In this document: positions 54,319 through 63,047 of the stretch, piece after piece
How the letters are laid out: each line of letters starts with the position of its first letter
Position numbering within the stretch: position 1 is the stretch's first letter
Origin: Nocardioides anomalus
Lineage (GTDB): Bacteria > Actinomycetota > Actinomycetes > Propionibacteriales > Nocardioidaceae
Assembly (NCBI RefSeq): GCF_011046535.1
Contig: NZ_CP049257.1
Span: forward strand, 992,001-1,056,000
Direction: 5' to 3'
DNA length: 64,000 nucleotides
Notes under the pieces: generated by a model
The model's database searches: none
What the model was told of the DNA's origin: nothing
What the model saw: only the letters and a program-made list of their open reading frames with translations
Position numbers and translations under genes: made by a program

Positions 54319-54939
54319 TCAGCCCTCGGGTGCCTGGGTGTCCTCGGGTGCGCCGGTGTACGCCGCCACGCAGCGCGCCGCGCTGGCGCGGGCCCACGCG
54401 GGGTCGGCGCCGCCGGCGACCGCGGCCTCGCCCCACGCCTCGCCCAGCCGGGCCATGAGCGCGGACAGGTCGGGCAGGTCGGCCGGGTCCGGGCGCGGCG
54501 CCGACGGGTCGGCCAGGTGCAGCTCGAGGCCCCACATCCCGAGCTCCCACCCGATGCCCACCGCGCCGGGGCCGAACTGCTCCCAGTGCTCGGGCGGGCT
54601 GGGCAGGTGGTGGCGCAGCTCGAGCCGGGTGCCGTCCCCGGCCTCGGTCAGGGTGACGTCGAGGGTGCTCACGTGCCCACCGAACTCCCAGGTCGCCGCG
54701 AAGGAGCGCGGCGGGTCGCAGGCGGTGATCTCGCCGCCGGCGTTGCCCTCGACCTGGTAGCGCCCGCCGAGCCTCAGCTCGCCGCTCACCGGGGCGAGCC
54801 AGCGGGCGATGCGCTCGGGCTCGGTCACCGCCGACCAGACCTCGGCCGGGCTCGCGGCGTACTCCCGGACGAGGCGGAGCTCGGTGCCCTCCGCCTCCCG
54901 GGTCGTGGCGGTCAGCAGGCGGTTGATATCAACGTCCAT
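54319..54939 (-). CDS. AHSA1/SRPBCC-domain protein
   Basis: A 206-residue protein with the AHSA1 (Aha1-type) helix-grip domain: LRLVREYAASPAEVWSAVTEPERIARWL and PPRSFAATWEFGGH (quoted in part), forming a hydrophobic pocket. Likely binds a small ligand; no catalytic site is assigned. ATG 54939 overlaps an ArsR-type operator. First gene of AHSA1-ArsR-MBL. Confidence 0.85.
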   Translation of the reverse strand: MDVDINRLLTATTREAEGTELRLVREYAASPAEVWSAVTEPERIARWLAPVSGELRLGGRYQVEGNAGGEITACDPPRSFAATWEFGGHVSTLDVTLTEAGDGTRLELRHHLPSPPEHWEQFGPGAVGIGWELGMWGLELHLADPSAPRPDPADLPDLSALMARLGEAWGEAAVAGGADPAWARASAARCVAAYTGAPEDTQAPEG

Positions 54940-54943
54940 TGAT
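54923..54943. promoter_or_regulatory. ArsR-type operator overlapping AHSA1 start codon
   Basis: TTGATATCAA (54923-54932) is a perfect palindrome, and ATCAA at 54928-54932 also pairs with TTGAT at 54939-54943 around six bases, the spacing seen in ArsR sites. The latter dyad covers the AHSA1 ATG, so binding would block initiation. Confidence 0.72.
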
Positions 54944-55006
54944 ACGACGATGCCGGACGAGGTCGCGCCCGTCAACCGGGAACCCGCGGCCCTGCCGTTT
55001 AGTCTG

Positions 55007-56737
55007 ATGGGCGTGACCAGCACGCCGCGGACCCCGGCGCGCGGCGTACCGGCCGCGTCCTACGCACCGCCGGCGACCGCGGCCGCGCCGACCGTGGGCG
55101 GGTACACGCTGCTGGCCAAGATCGGCGAGGGCGGCATGGGCGTCGTGCACCTGGCCCGGCGTACCGACGGCCCCCGGGTGGCGCTCAAGGTGCTGCGGCC
55201 GGCGGTGGTCGGCGACGACGAGGCGCGGCGCCGGCTGGCCCGTGAGGTCAGCTCGCTGCGGCGCATCAAGAGCAAGTGGGTCGCCGAGATCCTCGACGCT
55301 GACCCGTGGGCGCCGGTGCCGTACGTCGCGACGCGCTACGTCCCCGGCCTGTCGCTGCACGACCACGTGCACGAGGAGGGGCCGATCACCGGCAAGGACC
55401 TCACGTGGTTCGCGGCCTGCCTGGCCGAGGGCGTGGCGTCCGTGCACGCGGTCGGTGTGCTGCACCGCGACGTGAAGCCGTCCAACGTGCTGATGGAGGG
55501 CCGGACCCCGATCCTCATCGACTTCGGGCTCGCGCGCGTGGCCGACGACCCGAAGCTGACCCACACCGGGTGGCTGCTCGGGACGCCGGGCTACCTCGCG
55601 CCGGAGATCCTGTACGGCGACGACGCCACCACCGCCTCCGACGTGCACTCGTGGGCGGCGACCGTGGCCTTCGCGGCGACGGCCAAGCCGCCCTTCGGTC
55701 GCGGCCCCTCGATGGCGATCATGGACCGCGTCCGCCGGGGCGAGCACGACCTGTCCGGCATCCCCGAGCCGTTGCGCCAGCTGCTCACCGAGGCGCTCGA
55801 CCCCGACCCGGTCCGCCGGCCCGAGCTGCCCGCCATCCTGGGCTGGCTGCGGCCGCAGGTGGTCGCGCTGCAGCGGCCGGCCACGCCCGTGCCGCCCCCT
55901 CCGCCGGCCGCCGCCGACCGGCTCACGCTGCCCTACGCCGCCGCGCAGGCCGGCGCCGACGTCACCCCGACCGACCGGATGGGGCCGTCCGCGCCGGCCG
56001 TCGGGCCCGCGCCCGCCGCCGCCGCTGGCGCCGCGCCGGCCGTGGCTCCGCGGACACCCGCCGGGGTCACGCGCCCCCTCACCGAGCACCAGACCGTGCT
56101 CGAGCGGCAGGGACCGCCGACCGGACGACCCGTGCTCCCCGTCGTACCCGTCCAGGGCCAGGCCCCGCTCGCCGAGCGGACCCGGCGCGCGACGCTGCTC
56201 GGCGTCCTCGCGCTGCTGTGCGGCGGCGTGGTGGCGGCGTACCCGTGGCTCGGGTCCGGGTTCCTGCTCCTGGCCGTGTGGGTGCTGCGCTCGGGCTCGC
56301 AGGCGGCCAGCCACGCCGGGGAGCGGCGGCGGCTGCGGGGGCGGCGGTGGTACGACGGCGCGCTGCTCGTCCTGCGCTCGCCGTGGGAGCTGATCCGGTC
56401 GCTGCCGGTGACCGTGATGCTCCAGCTGTGGAGCGCCGGGCTGGCGGTGGCGGCGGCGCTGCTGTGCTACGCGTTCGTGGCCGGGGAGAGCATCACGCTG
56501 TTCGTGTGCGGGACGGTGTTCGCGGCGTCGGTGTGGACCGGGCCGGGCGGCTTCCGGGTGCGCTCGCCGCTGGCCCGGGTGGTCCACCCGGTCGCCCGCG
56601 GCTGGAAGCCGTGGCTGGCCGTCACGTTCGTGCTGCTGGTCCTGGCCACGTCGCTCGGCGCGCTGGCCCAGGCCCGCGGCTCGTCGTGGGCGCCGGCCCA
56701 GGACCGTCCGCTGGCCGGACGTTCGACCACCCGCTGA
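55007..56737 (+). CDS. Membrane Ser/Thr protein kinase
   Basis: A 576-residue kinase. Residues about 32-290: Gly-rich loop GEGGMGVVHLA, catalytic-site Lys in VALKVL (about Lys61), HRDVKPSNVL, DFGLAR, and YLAPEIL. A Pro/Ala linker leads to at least three to four membrane helices near the C-terminus (for example LLGVLALLCGGVVAAYPWL), with no PASTA domains. ATG 55007 or GTG 55013; a TAGTCT hexamer at 55002-55007 would make GTG 55013 leaderless. Divergent from the AHSA1 gene. Confidence 0.92.
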   Translation: MGVTSTPRTPARGVPAASYAPPATAAAPTVGGYTLLAKIGEGGMGVVHLARRTDGPRVALKVLRPAVVGDDEARRRLAREVSSLRRIKSKWVAEILDADPWAPVPYVATRYVPGLSLHDHVHEEGPITGKDLTWFAACLAEGVASVHAVGVLHRDVKPSNVLMEGRTPILIDFGLARVADDPKLTHTGWLLGTPGYLAPEILYGDDATTASDVHSWAATVAFAATAKPPFGRGPSMAIMDRVRRGEHDLSGIPEPLRQLLTEALDPDPVRRPELPAILGWLRPQVVALQRPATPVPPPPPAAADRLTLPYAAAQAGADVTPTDRMGPSAPAVGPAPAAAAGAAPAVAPRTPAGVTRPLTEHQTVLERQGPPTGRPVLPVVPVQGQAPLAERTRRATLLGVLALLCGGVVAAYPWLGSGFLLLAVWVLRSGSQAASHAGERRRLRGRRWYDGALLVLRSPWELIRSLPVTVMLQLWSAGLAVAAALLCYAFVAGESITLFVCGTVFAASVWTGPGGFRVRSPLARVVHPVARGWKPWLAVTFVLLVLATSLGALAQARGSSWAPAQDRPLAGRSTTR

Positions 56738-56763
56738 GCGCGCGGCGTGGCACACTGCCTGCT

Positions 56764-56799
56764 GTGAGCCACCGCAGCACCCGCATCATCATCGCCTAG
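56764..56799 (+). CDS. cimA leader peptide with Ile-Ile-Ile
   Basis: Eleven codons, MSHRSTRIIIA then stop, starting GTG. Three consecutive ATC codons would sense isoleucyl-tRNA. A CACACT -10-like hexamer ends eight bases before the GTG. An 8-bp stem (56800-56820) and a true terminator follow, then cimA, the isoleucine-pathway gene. The codon match to the product supports attenuation. Confidence 0.82.
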   Translation: MSHRSTRIIIA

Positions 56800-56823
56800 C
56801 GCGTCGACACCCTCGACGCGCCA

Positions 56824-56848
56824 CCTCTCGTACTCCGAGAGGTTTTTT
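56824..56848 (+). terminator. Attenuator terminator before cimA
   Basis: CCTCTCG (56824-56830) pairs with CGAGAGG (56836-56842), followed by six T residues. It lies between the Ile-rich leader peptide and cimA. Confidence 0.88.
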
Positions 56849-56874
56849 GTGCCCGCACACCCGAAAGAGAACCG

Positions 56875-58455
56875 ATGGACCTGCACGGCGACTTCCACGT
56901 CTACGACACCACCCTGCGCGACGGCGCGCAGCAGGAGGGGCTCAACCTCTCGGTCGCCGACAAGCTCACCATCGCCCGGCAGCTCGACGGGCTCGGGGTG
57001 GGCTACATCGAGGGCGGCTGGCCGGGCGCGAACCCCAAGGACACCGAGTTCTTCCGGCGGGCCGCCGCCGAGCTCGACCTCAAGCACGCGCGCCTGACCG
57101 CGTTCGGCTCGACCCGCCGGGCCGGCGTACGCGCGGCCGACGACCCGCAGGTCGCCGCCCTGCGCGACAGCGGCGCCTCGGTCGTCACCCTCGTGGCCAA
57201 GTCGCACGACCGGCACGTCGACCTCGCCCTGCGCACCACGCTCGAGGAGAACCTCGCGATGGTCCGCGACACCGTCGGTCACCTGCGCGCGGAGGGGCAG
57301 GAGGTGTTCCTGGACGCCGAGCACTTCTTCGACGGCTACCGGGCGAACCGCGACTACGCGCTCGAGGTGCTGCGCACGGCGTACGACGCCGGCGCCTCGG
57401 TCGTCGCCCTCTGCGACACCAACGGCGGCATGCTCCCGGACTGGGTGTCCGACGTGGTGCACGACGTCATCGACACCACCGGCGTGCGCGTCGGCATCCA
57501 CGCCCACAACGACAGCGGCTGCGCCGTCGCGAACTCGCTGGCCGCCATCGACGCCGGCGCGACGCACGTGCAGGGCTGCATCAACGGCTACGGGGAGCGC
57601 ACCGGCAACGCCGACCTCGTCACCGTCGTCGCCAACCTCGAGCTCAAGCTGGCGCGCTCGGTCCTCCCGCCCGGTCTGCTCGGCGACGCCACCCGCATCG
57701 CCCACGCCGTCGCCGACGTCACGAACTTCCCGCCCGCCTCGCGCCAGCCGTACGTCGGCTCCTCGGCCTTCGCCCACAAGGCCGGCCTGCACGCCTCGGC
57801 GATCAAGGTCGATCCCGACCTCTACCAGCACACCCAGCCCGAGCGCGTCGGCAACGACATGCGGCTGCTCGTCTCCGACATGGCCGGGCGCGCCTCGATC
57901 GAGCTCAAGGGTCGCGAGCTGGGCTTCGACCTCTCCTCGTCGCCGTCGCTGCTGGCCTCGGTGACCGCTCGGGTCAAGGAGCTCGAGGCGACGGGCTTCA
58001 CCTTCGAGGCCGCCGACGCCTCCTTCGAGCTGCTGCTCGAGGAGATGGTGACCGGCGCGCGCCCGACGTACTTCGAGGTCGAGTCCTGGCGCGTCATCAC
58101 CGAGACCTCGCCGCTCGGCGAGGCGGTCTCCGAGGCGACGGTCAAGCTGCGCGCCTCCGGCGAGCGGCACGTGGTCACCGGCGAGGGCAACGGGCCGGTC
58201 AACGCGCTCGACCAGGCGCTGCGCACCGCCATCGGGCAGGCGTTCCCGGAGGTCGTGAAGTTCGAGCTCATCGACTACAAGGTGCGCATCCTCGACCAGG
58301 GCCACGGCACCGACGCCATCACCCGCGTGCTCATCGAGACCTCCGACGGCGAGTCCTCGTGGGTGACCGTCGGTGTCGGCCACAACGTCATCGAGGCGTC
58401 GTGGGGCGCCCTGGTCGACGGGCTGACGTACGGCCTGCGCCGTCAGGGCGTCTGA
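56875..58455 (+). CDS. cimA: Citramalate synthase
   Basis: A 526-residue enzyme that condenses acetyl-CoA and pyruvate to citramalate, starting a threonine-independent route to isoleucine. TIM-barrel part: YDTTLRDGAQQEGLNLS (catalytic Arg/Asp), LCDTNGG and HAHNDSGCAVANSLAA (metal ligands). C-terminal regulatory domain follows (about residues 400-526). The N-terminal DLHGDFHVYDTTLRDG favours CimA over LeuA. ATG 56875 start; Ile-rich leader upstream. Confidence 0.93.
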   Translation: MDLHGDFHVYDTTLRDGAQQEGLNLSVADKLTIARQLDGLGVGYIEGGWPGANPKDTEFFRRAAAELDLKHARLTAFGSTRRAGVRAADDPQVAALRDSGASVVTLVAKSHDRHVDLALRTTLEENLAMVRDTVGHLRAEGQEVFLDAEHFFDGYRANRDYALEVLRTAYDAGASVVALCDTNGGMLPDWVSDVVHDVIDTTGVRVGIHAHNDSGCAVANSLAAIDAGATHVQGCINGYGERTGNADLVTVVANLELKLARSVLPPGLLGDATRIAHAVADVTNFPPASRQPYVGSSAFAHKAGLHASAIKVDPDLYQHTQPERVGNDMRLLVSDMAGRASIELKGRELGFDLSSSPSLLASVTARVKELEATGFTFEAADASFELLLEEMVTGARPTYFEVESWRVITETSPLGEAVSEATVKLRASGERHVVTGEGNGPVNALDQALRTAIGQAFPEVVKFELIDYKVRILDQGHGTDAITRVLIETSDGESSWVTVGVGHNVIEASWGALVDGLTYGLRRQGV

Positions 58456-59045
58456 GTCACGCGCCGCGCGAGGTCGACCCACGCGGCGTAGATCCGCTCG
58501 ACGCTGATCCCCTCGACGCGCACCTGCTGCTCGAGGATCGGCACCTCCAGCGGCGCCAGCAGCGCCGTGCTCAGCAGGGCGACGTCGCCCTCGGTGCCGA
58601 GCTCGTTCATCAGGTGGCGCACGTGCATAGCGACGAACGAGTACGCGGCGTACGACCGCGTCCCTGCCCGCCCCGCCGCCCGGATGAGGTCGGCCGTGAG
58701 CAGGTTGAGCTCGAGGCGGCTGCGGCCGAACGCCTCCAGCCTCTGCATCGGCTCCGCCCCCGGGCCGAGCGGCGGCGGGCCGGAGATCACGCGCGCCTGC
58801 CACTCGGTCTCGCTGTGGTCGAGCAGCGCCGCCATCAGGCCCTCGCGCGAGCCGAAGCGCCGGAAGACCGTGCCCTTGCCGACGCCGGCCTTGGCGGCCA
58901 CCGCGTCCATGGTCACGTTCTCGACGCTGCAGCTGCCCTCGACCAGCTCCTCCGCCGCCCGCAGCAACGCCTCGCGGTTGCGCGCCGCGTCGCGGCGCTC
59001 CGGTGGCGGCGCGTCCACGAGGGGGAGGAGCGTGCGGTCGGTCAT
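58443..59045 (-). CDS. TetR-family transcriptional regulator
   Basis: A 200-residue repressor: helix-turn-helix VTMDAVAAKAGVGKGTVFRRFG near residues 45-65 (quoted in part: AVAAKAGVGKGTVFRRFG), then a ligand-binding helical domain ending DLARRVTQTP. ATG 59045. Its 3' end overlaps the cimA stop by 13 bases. Target unknown; a large repetitive gap lies upstream. Confidence 0.9.
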   Translation of the reverse strand: MTDRTLLPLVDAPPPERRDAARNREALLRAAEELVEGSCSVENVTMDAVAAKAGVGKGTVFRRFGSREGLMAALLDHSETEWQARVISGPPPLGPGAEPMQRLEAFGRSRLELNLLTADLIRAAGRAGTRSYAAYSFVAMHVRHLMNELGTEGDVALLSTALLAPLEVPILEQQVRVEGISVERIYAAWVDLARRVTQTP

Positions 59046-59147
59046 GGTGGGGCCACTGTAGGAGTCGGTGCCTCGCAGTGCTGGTGCGTCGACCTGGGCG
59101 GGTCGTGGCAAGCGGCGCGGGGCGCGGTGAGCCTTGCCATCTCCGCC

Positions 59148-59433
59148 GGGCACCACCGCCGGGCACCACCGCCGGGCACCGCCGCCGGGCACCGCCGCCG
59201 GGCACCGCCGCCGGGCACCACCGCCGGGCACCACCGCCGGGCACCGCCGCCGGGCACCGCCGCCGGGCACCGCCGCCGGGCACCGCCGCCGGGCACCGCC
59301 GCCGGGCACCGCCGCCGGGCACCGCCGCCGGGCACCGCCGCCGGGCACCGCCGCCGGGCACCGCCGCCGGGCACCGCCGCCGGGCACCGCCGCCGGGCAC
59401 CGCCGCCGGGCACCGCCGCCGGGCACCGCCGCC
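59148..59433. repeat. 13-bp tandem repeat, 22 copies
   Basis: The unit GGGCACCGCCGCC repeats without length change 22 times from 59148 to 59433; copies at the start and near 59213-59238 carry CACCACC instead of CACCGCC. Further copies to about 59600 are degenerate. Thirteen is not a multiple of three, so the array reads differently in each frame. Confidence 0.93.
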
Positions 59434-59703
59434 GGGCACCGCCGGCGCGCACCGCCGCCGAGCAGCCCAGCCGGGCATCGCCGCCGGGCATCGCCGCCGG
59501 GCATCGCCGCCGAGCGGGCGGGCGGGCACTGGAGCCGAGCAGCCCAGCCGGGCACCGCCGGCGCGCACCGCCGCCGAGCAGCCCAGCCGGGCACTGCCGG
59601 CGGGCACTGCCGGCGGCCGGGGCACGGCGGCCGGGGCCTCGCCGTCGGGGACGGCTGTCGGGGCCCTTGCCGTCGGGGACCGCCGTCGGGGACTTCCGCC
59701 GTC

Positions 59704-59815
59704 GAGCAGAGGCGACGGCGAGCAGAGGCGACGGCGAGCAGAAGTGCCGGCGAGCAGAGGCGACGACGAGCAGAGGCGACGGCGACCAGAGGCGCCGACG
59801 AGCAGAGCCGCCGGC
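59704..59815. repeat. 16-bp tandem repeat, 7 copies
   Basis: The unit GAGCAGAGGCGACGGC repeats seven times with point changes (for example GAAGTGCC in copy 3, GACCAG in copy 6). It is a second, unrelated minisatellite beside the 13-bp one. Confidence 0.88.
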
Positions 59816-60124
59816 CCGTGGTGCAAGTGGCGCCCTCGCGTGCCCGACCGCCGTGACCTACCGCCCTCGGACCGCCGCTGGGCGCGGTGGGTGCGGTGGG
59901 TGCGGTGGGCGTTGTGGGCACGGCAACGCGCTGGCGACGGACCTCCTGGTGCACCCGGGCAACCCCACCACCGGCACGAGCTCGGCGCGCGATGGCCCGC
60001 GATGGACTCTCGCGTCGACGGCGGTGCGGGCAGACCTCTCCTTTCCCCTCCCGAGCCCACCCGCCACCACCACCTCCGTGCCCTGCTGGGGGCAGGGTCG
60101 TGTCGCTCGCGTTAGTTTCGGGTC

Positions 60125-61558
60125 GTGGGCGAGCTGCACGACCTGTCGGCGCTCGAGCAGGGGGTGCTCGTGCGTGGGGGTGAGGTGTCGCCGCGGGAGC
60201 TGGTGACGCACTACCTGGAGCGGGCGCACCGGGTGGACGACGACCCGGGGACGACGGTGGGGGCGTTCGTGACGCTCACCGACGAGCTGGCCCTGGGGCG
60301 GGCGGCGGCGCTGGAGGAGTCCGCGCGGGCGGTCGACCCCGACGCGCCGCGGTCGCCCTTGTGGGGCGTGCCGACGGCGATCAAGGACCTCAACCTCACG
60401 GCGGGCGTGCGGACGACGTTCGGGTCGCCGGTGTACGCGGACTTCGTGCCCGAGGTGTCCGACGGCGTGGTGCTGGCGCTCGAGGCCGCGGGGATGGTCA
60501 GCCTGGGCAAGACGGCGACGCCGGAGTTCGGGTCGCCGTGCTACACCGAGCCCGAGGGGCGGCCGGCGGCGGTGACGCCGTGGGACCGGAGCCGGATGGC
60601 CGGCGGGTCGTCCGGCGGGGCCGCGGCGGCGGTCGCGGCGGGGCTGGTCCCGGTGGCGCAGGGCTCGGACGGCGGCGGCTCCATCCGGATCCCGGCGTCG
60701 TGCTGCGGGCTGTTCGGCCTCAAGCCCACGCGTGGGCGGATCAGCGGGTTCCCGATGTACGGCGACCCGGTGGGTTTGGCGACGGCGGGCTCGCTCGCCC
60801 GGACCGTGCGCGACGCGGCGGCGATGCTGGACGAGCTCGCCGGTCGTCGGGCTGGGGATCCGTTCTGGGCACCACCTCCGGTCGGGACGTTCCTCGCGGC
60901 GTGCGACCGCGATCCCGGCCATCTTCGCGTCGCCCGCTTCGTCGAGCCCGTCATCGCCGACGTGGCTGTGGACGAGGCTTGCCTGGCGGCGGTTGTGGAG
61001 ACTTCGCGGCTCCTGGAGGACCTGGGGCACGAGGTGGTGGACGTCGAGGTGCCGCTGCCGCGCGAGGCGGTGGCGGAGTTCGAGACCTGCTGGTCGGTGC
61101 TGACCGCGCTGAGCCCGGTGGAGCCCGAGCAGGAGCACCTGCTCCGTCCGTTGACCAGGTGGCTGAGCGAGCGGGGGAGGCGGGTGAGCGGCCCGGAGTT
61201 CGGCGCGGCGATCGGCGCGGTCCGCAGGTTCGCGGCCGAGGCCCTGACCGCGCTCGCGCCGTACGACGCCGTCCTCACCCCGACCCTCGCCGCACCGCCG
61301 CTGGCGGTCGGGGCGATCAGGGACGACGACGACCCGCAGGGGGACTTCGAGGCGCAGAAGCGGTTCACGCCGTGGACCAGCGCGTGGAACGTCACCGGGA
61401 TGCCCGCCGCGAGCCTGCCCCTGGGCTGGACCAGTGCCGGCCTGCCGGTCGGCGTCATGCTCGCCGCGCGCCCGGCCGAGGAGGAGCTCCTGCTCAGCCT
61501 GTGCGCGCAGCTCGAGGCGGCGCGACCGTGGCGCGAGCGGACCCCGCCGGGCTGGTGA
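60125..61558 (+). CDS. Amidase (amidase-signature family)
   Basis: A 477-residue amide hydrolase. The Ser-cisSer-Lys triad is visible: Lys in TAIKDLNLT, the GGSSGGAAAAVA stretch and Ser in GSDGGGSIRIP. It is not GatA, which is present at 2.6 kb; the residue after the third glycine and the overall sequence resemble AtzF/nicotinamidase-type amidases. GTG 60125 is chosen; it follows the repeat region. Substrate unknown. Confidence 0.9.
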   Translation: MGELHDLSALEQGVLVRGGEVSPRELVTHYLERAHRVDDDPGTTVGAFVTLTDELALGRAAALEESARAVDPDAPRSPLWGVPTAIKDLNLTAGVRTTFGSPVYADFVPEVSDGVVLALEAAGMVSLGKTATPEFGSPCYTEPEGRPAAVTPWDRSRMAGGSSGGAAAAVAAGLVPVAQGSDGGGSIRIPASCCGLFGLKPTRGRISGFPMYGDPVGLATAGSLARTVRDAAAMLDELAGRRAGDPFWAPPPVGTFLAACDRDPGHLRVARFVEPVIADVAVDEACLAAVVETSRLLEDLGHEVVDVEVPLPREAVAEFETCWSVLTALSPVEPEQEHLLRPLTRWLSERGRRVSGPEFGAAIGAVRRFAAEALTALAPYDAVLTPTLAAPPLAVGAIRDDDDPQGDFEAQKRFTPWTSAWNVTGMPAASLPLGWTSAGLPVGVMLAARPAEEELLLSLCAQLEAARPWRERTPPGW

Positions 61559-61608
61559 GCGGGCGCGTCAGGGTTTCGCGGGGGAGGCGCAGAGGGGACA
61601 ACCCGCAC

Positions 61609-63006
61609 ATGCCAGGACCGCACCGGGGGCCCAGCGACGACGCGCTCACCAACGCGGCGATCTCGGCCGCGATGGCCGAGGACCGCCTCTACGGGGACAG
61701 CCCCGCGACCGGCTACAAGGACGGCAACACCGCGATCGTGCACTCCGACGGCGTGCTGCGCTGGGCCGACGGCAGCCCCTACGACCCGCCGTTCGACTAC
61801 TCGGCCACGTGGGACTCCTGGCGCGGCGCCATCGCCGACCTGAAGTCGCCGTGGGAGGACCGGCCCGCGGCCGGCGACTTCTACGACCAGGTCCAGGCGC
61901 TGCGCAAGGCCGCCGAGTTGCTCCGTCCCGGCCCGGTCACGCAGGGCGAGGACACCAGCACCCAGGTGCAGGCCGGTGGCAAGCTGCACGAAGCGATCAA
62001 CACCATCATGGGCGACCTCGCCGGGATGGACAGCAACACCATCCGGACCTTCCGGGCGGGGTACGCCGACCGGCTGGAGACGATCAACGCCGGCCAGTTC
62101 GGCCTGACCTACGTCCTCGGCCAGTGCGTCGCGGCGGAGTCGGAGGTCTGGGCGCGCGCCGGGGCGGACTACCTCGCGATCCTCGGGCAGGGCACCCAGG
62201 CGTTCCTCGGAGCCCGCGACTACCAGACCTACGGCGGCGGCGGGGGCGGCGACATGTCCACCGAGCTCACCGTGGCCGGGGCGATCCTGTCCGGGATCGG
62301 CATCTTCGCGACCGGCGGCCTCTCCACGGTCGTCGGCATCGGCTCCCTGGGCGTCGGGCTGCTCAAGGACTTCGCGCCGAAGGGCAGCGCCAAGAAGCCC
62401 AAGATCGGCGGGGGCAGCGCCAACGCCGTCCTCAAGTCCCTGCAGAAGGCCCTCGACGACCTGCGCGACGAGATCGCCGAGCAGGAGCAGGCCATCGCCA
62501 AGTGCCTGAACAAGAACCTCGGGGTCCTCCACCACAAGGCCGACCAGTTCGACCTCAAGTCACCCGGGATGTTCAAGCAGAAGCAGCCGCACCCGGTCAG
62601 CATCAAGGTGGACCAGGGCCGGATGCGCTTCTGCGGGACCAAGACCTGCGTGCGCGTCGCCAAGGGCTTCAAGCAGGCGGCGGCCGGCGTCCAGTCCGCG
62701 GCCGGCGCCGGACCGTGGACCCGTCCGGCGTACTTCGGCGCCAGCACCGGCCCCTACCCGGCGTTCGCCGACCTCCTCGCCGGCGTGGAGTACGCCGCGG
62801 CCAACACCGCCTACGAGATCACCACCGCGGGCCACCTGCTGGCCGCCTCGGCCGACTACTACGACGAGGCCGAGAACAGCGCGGAGAAGGCGCTGAAGAA
62901 GATCCACAAGCTCCTCGACCACTACGAGGACGGCTACCCGGTCAAGCCGGACTACGACCGCCCGCCGCCCACGCGCGGCGGCCGGATGGCCGTGCACGCG
63001 GAGTGA
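61609..63006 (+). CDS. Hypothetical protein, possible type VII secretion substrate
   Basis: A 465-residue protein with no signal peptide. Helical N-terminal part (residues about 80-180), a Gly/Val/Ile membrane-like or glycine-zipper stretch (TVAGAILSGIGIFATGG), a second hydrophobic patch, then a Lys-rich region and a C-terminal helix with YYDEAENSAEKALKK, which fits the YxxxD/E secretion signal of ESX/type VII substrates (here Y then E four later). No ESX genes are in the window. ATG 61609. Confidence 0.65.
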   Translation: MPGPHRGPSDDALTNAAISAAMAEDRLYGDSPATGYKDGNTAIVHSDGVLRWADGSPYDPPFDYSATWDSWRGAIADLKSPWEDRPAAGDFYDQVQALRKAAELLRPGPVTQGEDTSTQVQAGGKLHEAINTIMGDLAGMDSNTIRTFRAGYADRLETINAGQFGLTYVLGQCVAAESEVWARAGADYLAILGQGTQAFLGARDYQTYGGGGGGDMSTELTVAGAILSGIGIFATGGLSTVVGIGSLGVGLLKDFAPKGSAKKPKIGGGSANAVLKSLQKALDDLRDEIAEQEQAIAKCLNKNLGVLHHKADQFDLKSPGMFKQKQPHPVSIKVDQGRMRFCGTKTCVRVAKGFKQAAAGVQSAAGAGPWTRPAYFGASTGPYPAFADLLAGVEYAAANTAYEITTAGHLLAASADYYDEAENSAEKALKKIHKLLDHYEDGYPVKPDYDRPPPTRGGRMAVHAE

Positions 63007-63009
63007 CGC

Positions 63010-63040
63010 TTGCTCCTCACCCCACGTGAGGTCCTAGCGT
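63010..63040 (+). promoter_or_regulatory. MerR-type promoter with 19-bp spacer
   Basis: TTGCTC (63010-63015) and TAGCGT (63035-63040) are 19 bases apart, the long spacing typical of MerR-controlled promoters. Inside lies a dyad CCTCAC-N5-GTGAGG at 63015-63031. It precedes the MerR gene. Confidence 0.75.
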
Positions 63041-63047
63041 CGCGGCC

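Larger units (their letters stand above)
59046..60124. other. 1.1-kb gene-free stretch of tandem repeats
   Basis: Between the TetR and amidase genes. It holds a perfect 13-bp array (59148-59433), degenerate copies to about 59600, a GCCGTCGGGGAC-type run near 59640-59700, and a 16-bp array (59704-59815). Open frames on both strands cover this stretch, but they are repeats of Pro/Gly/Arg and no family is recognisable, so I do not call genes here. A promoter for the amidase may lie near 60090-60120. Confidence 0.8.

Noticed and set aside
59148..59815. CRISPR array
   Set aside because: The repeats are directly adjacent with no unique spacers, and no cas genes are present.
58443..59954. Long minus-strand frame joining TetR with repeat-derived residues
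   Set aside because: Only the part from ATG 59045 resembles TetR; the upstream part is translated repeat.
56467..60060. 1197-residue frame on the minus strand over cimA and the repeat region
   Set aside because: It runs antisense through cimA and then through the 13-bp array, with Pro/Gly/Arg/Cys repeats and no domain. It is a product of GC bias and lack of stops in the array.
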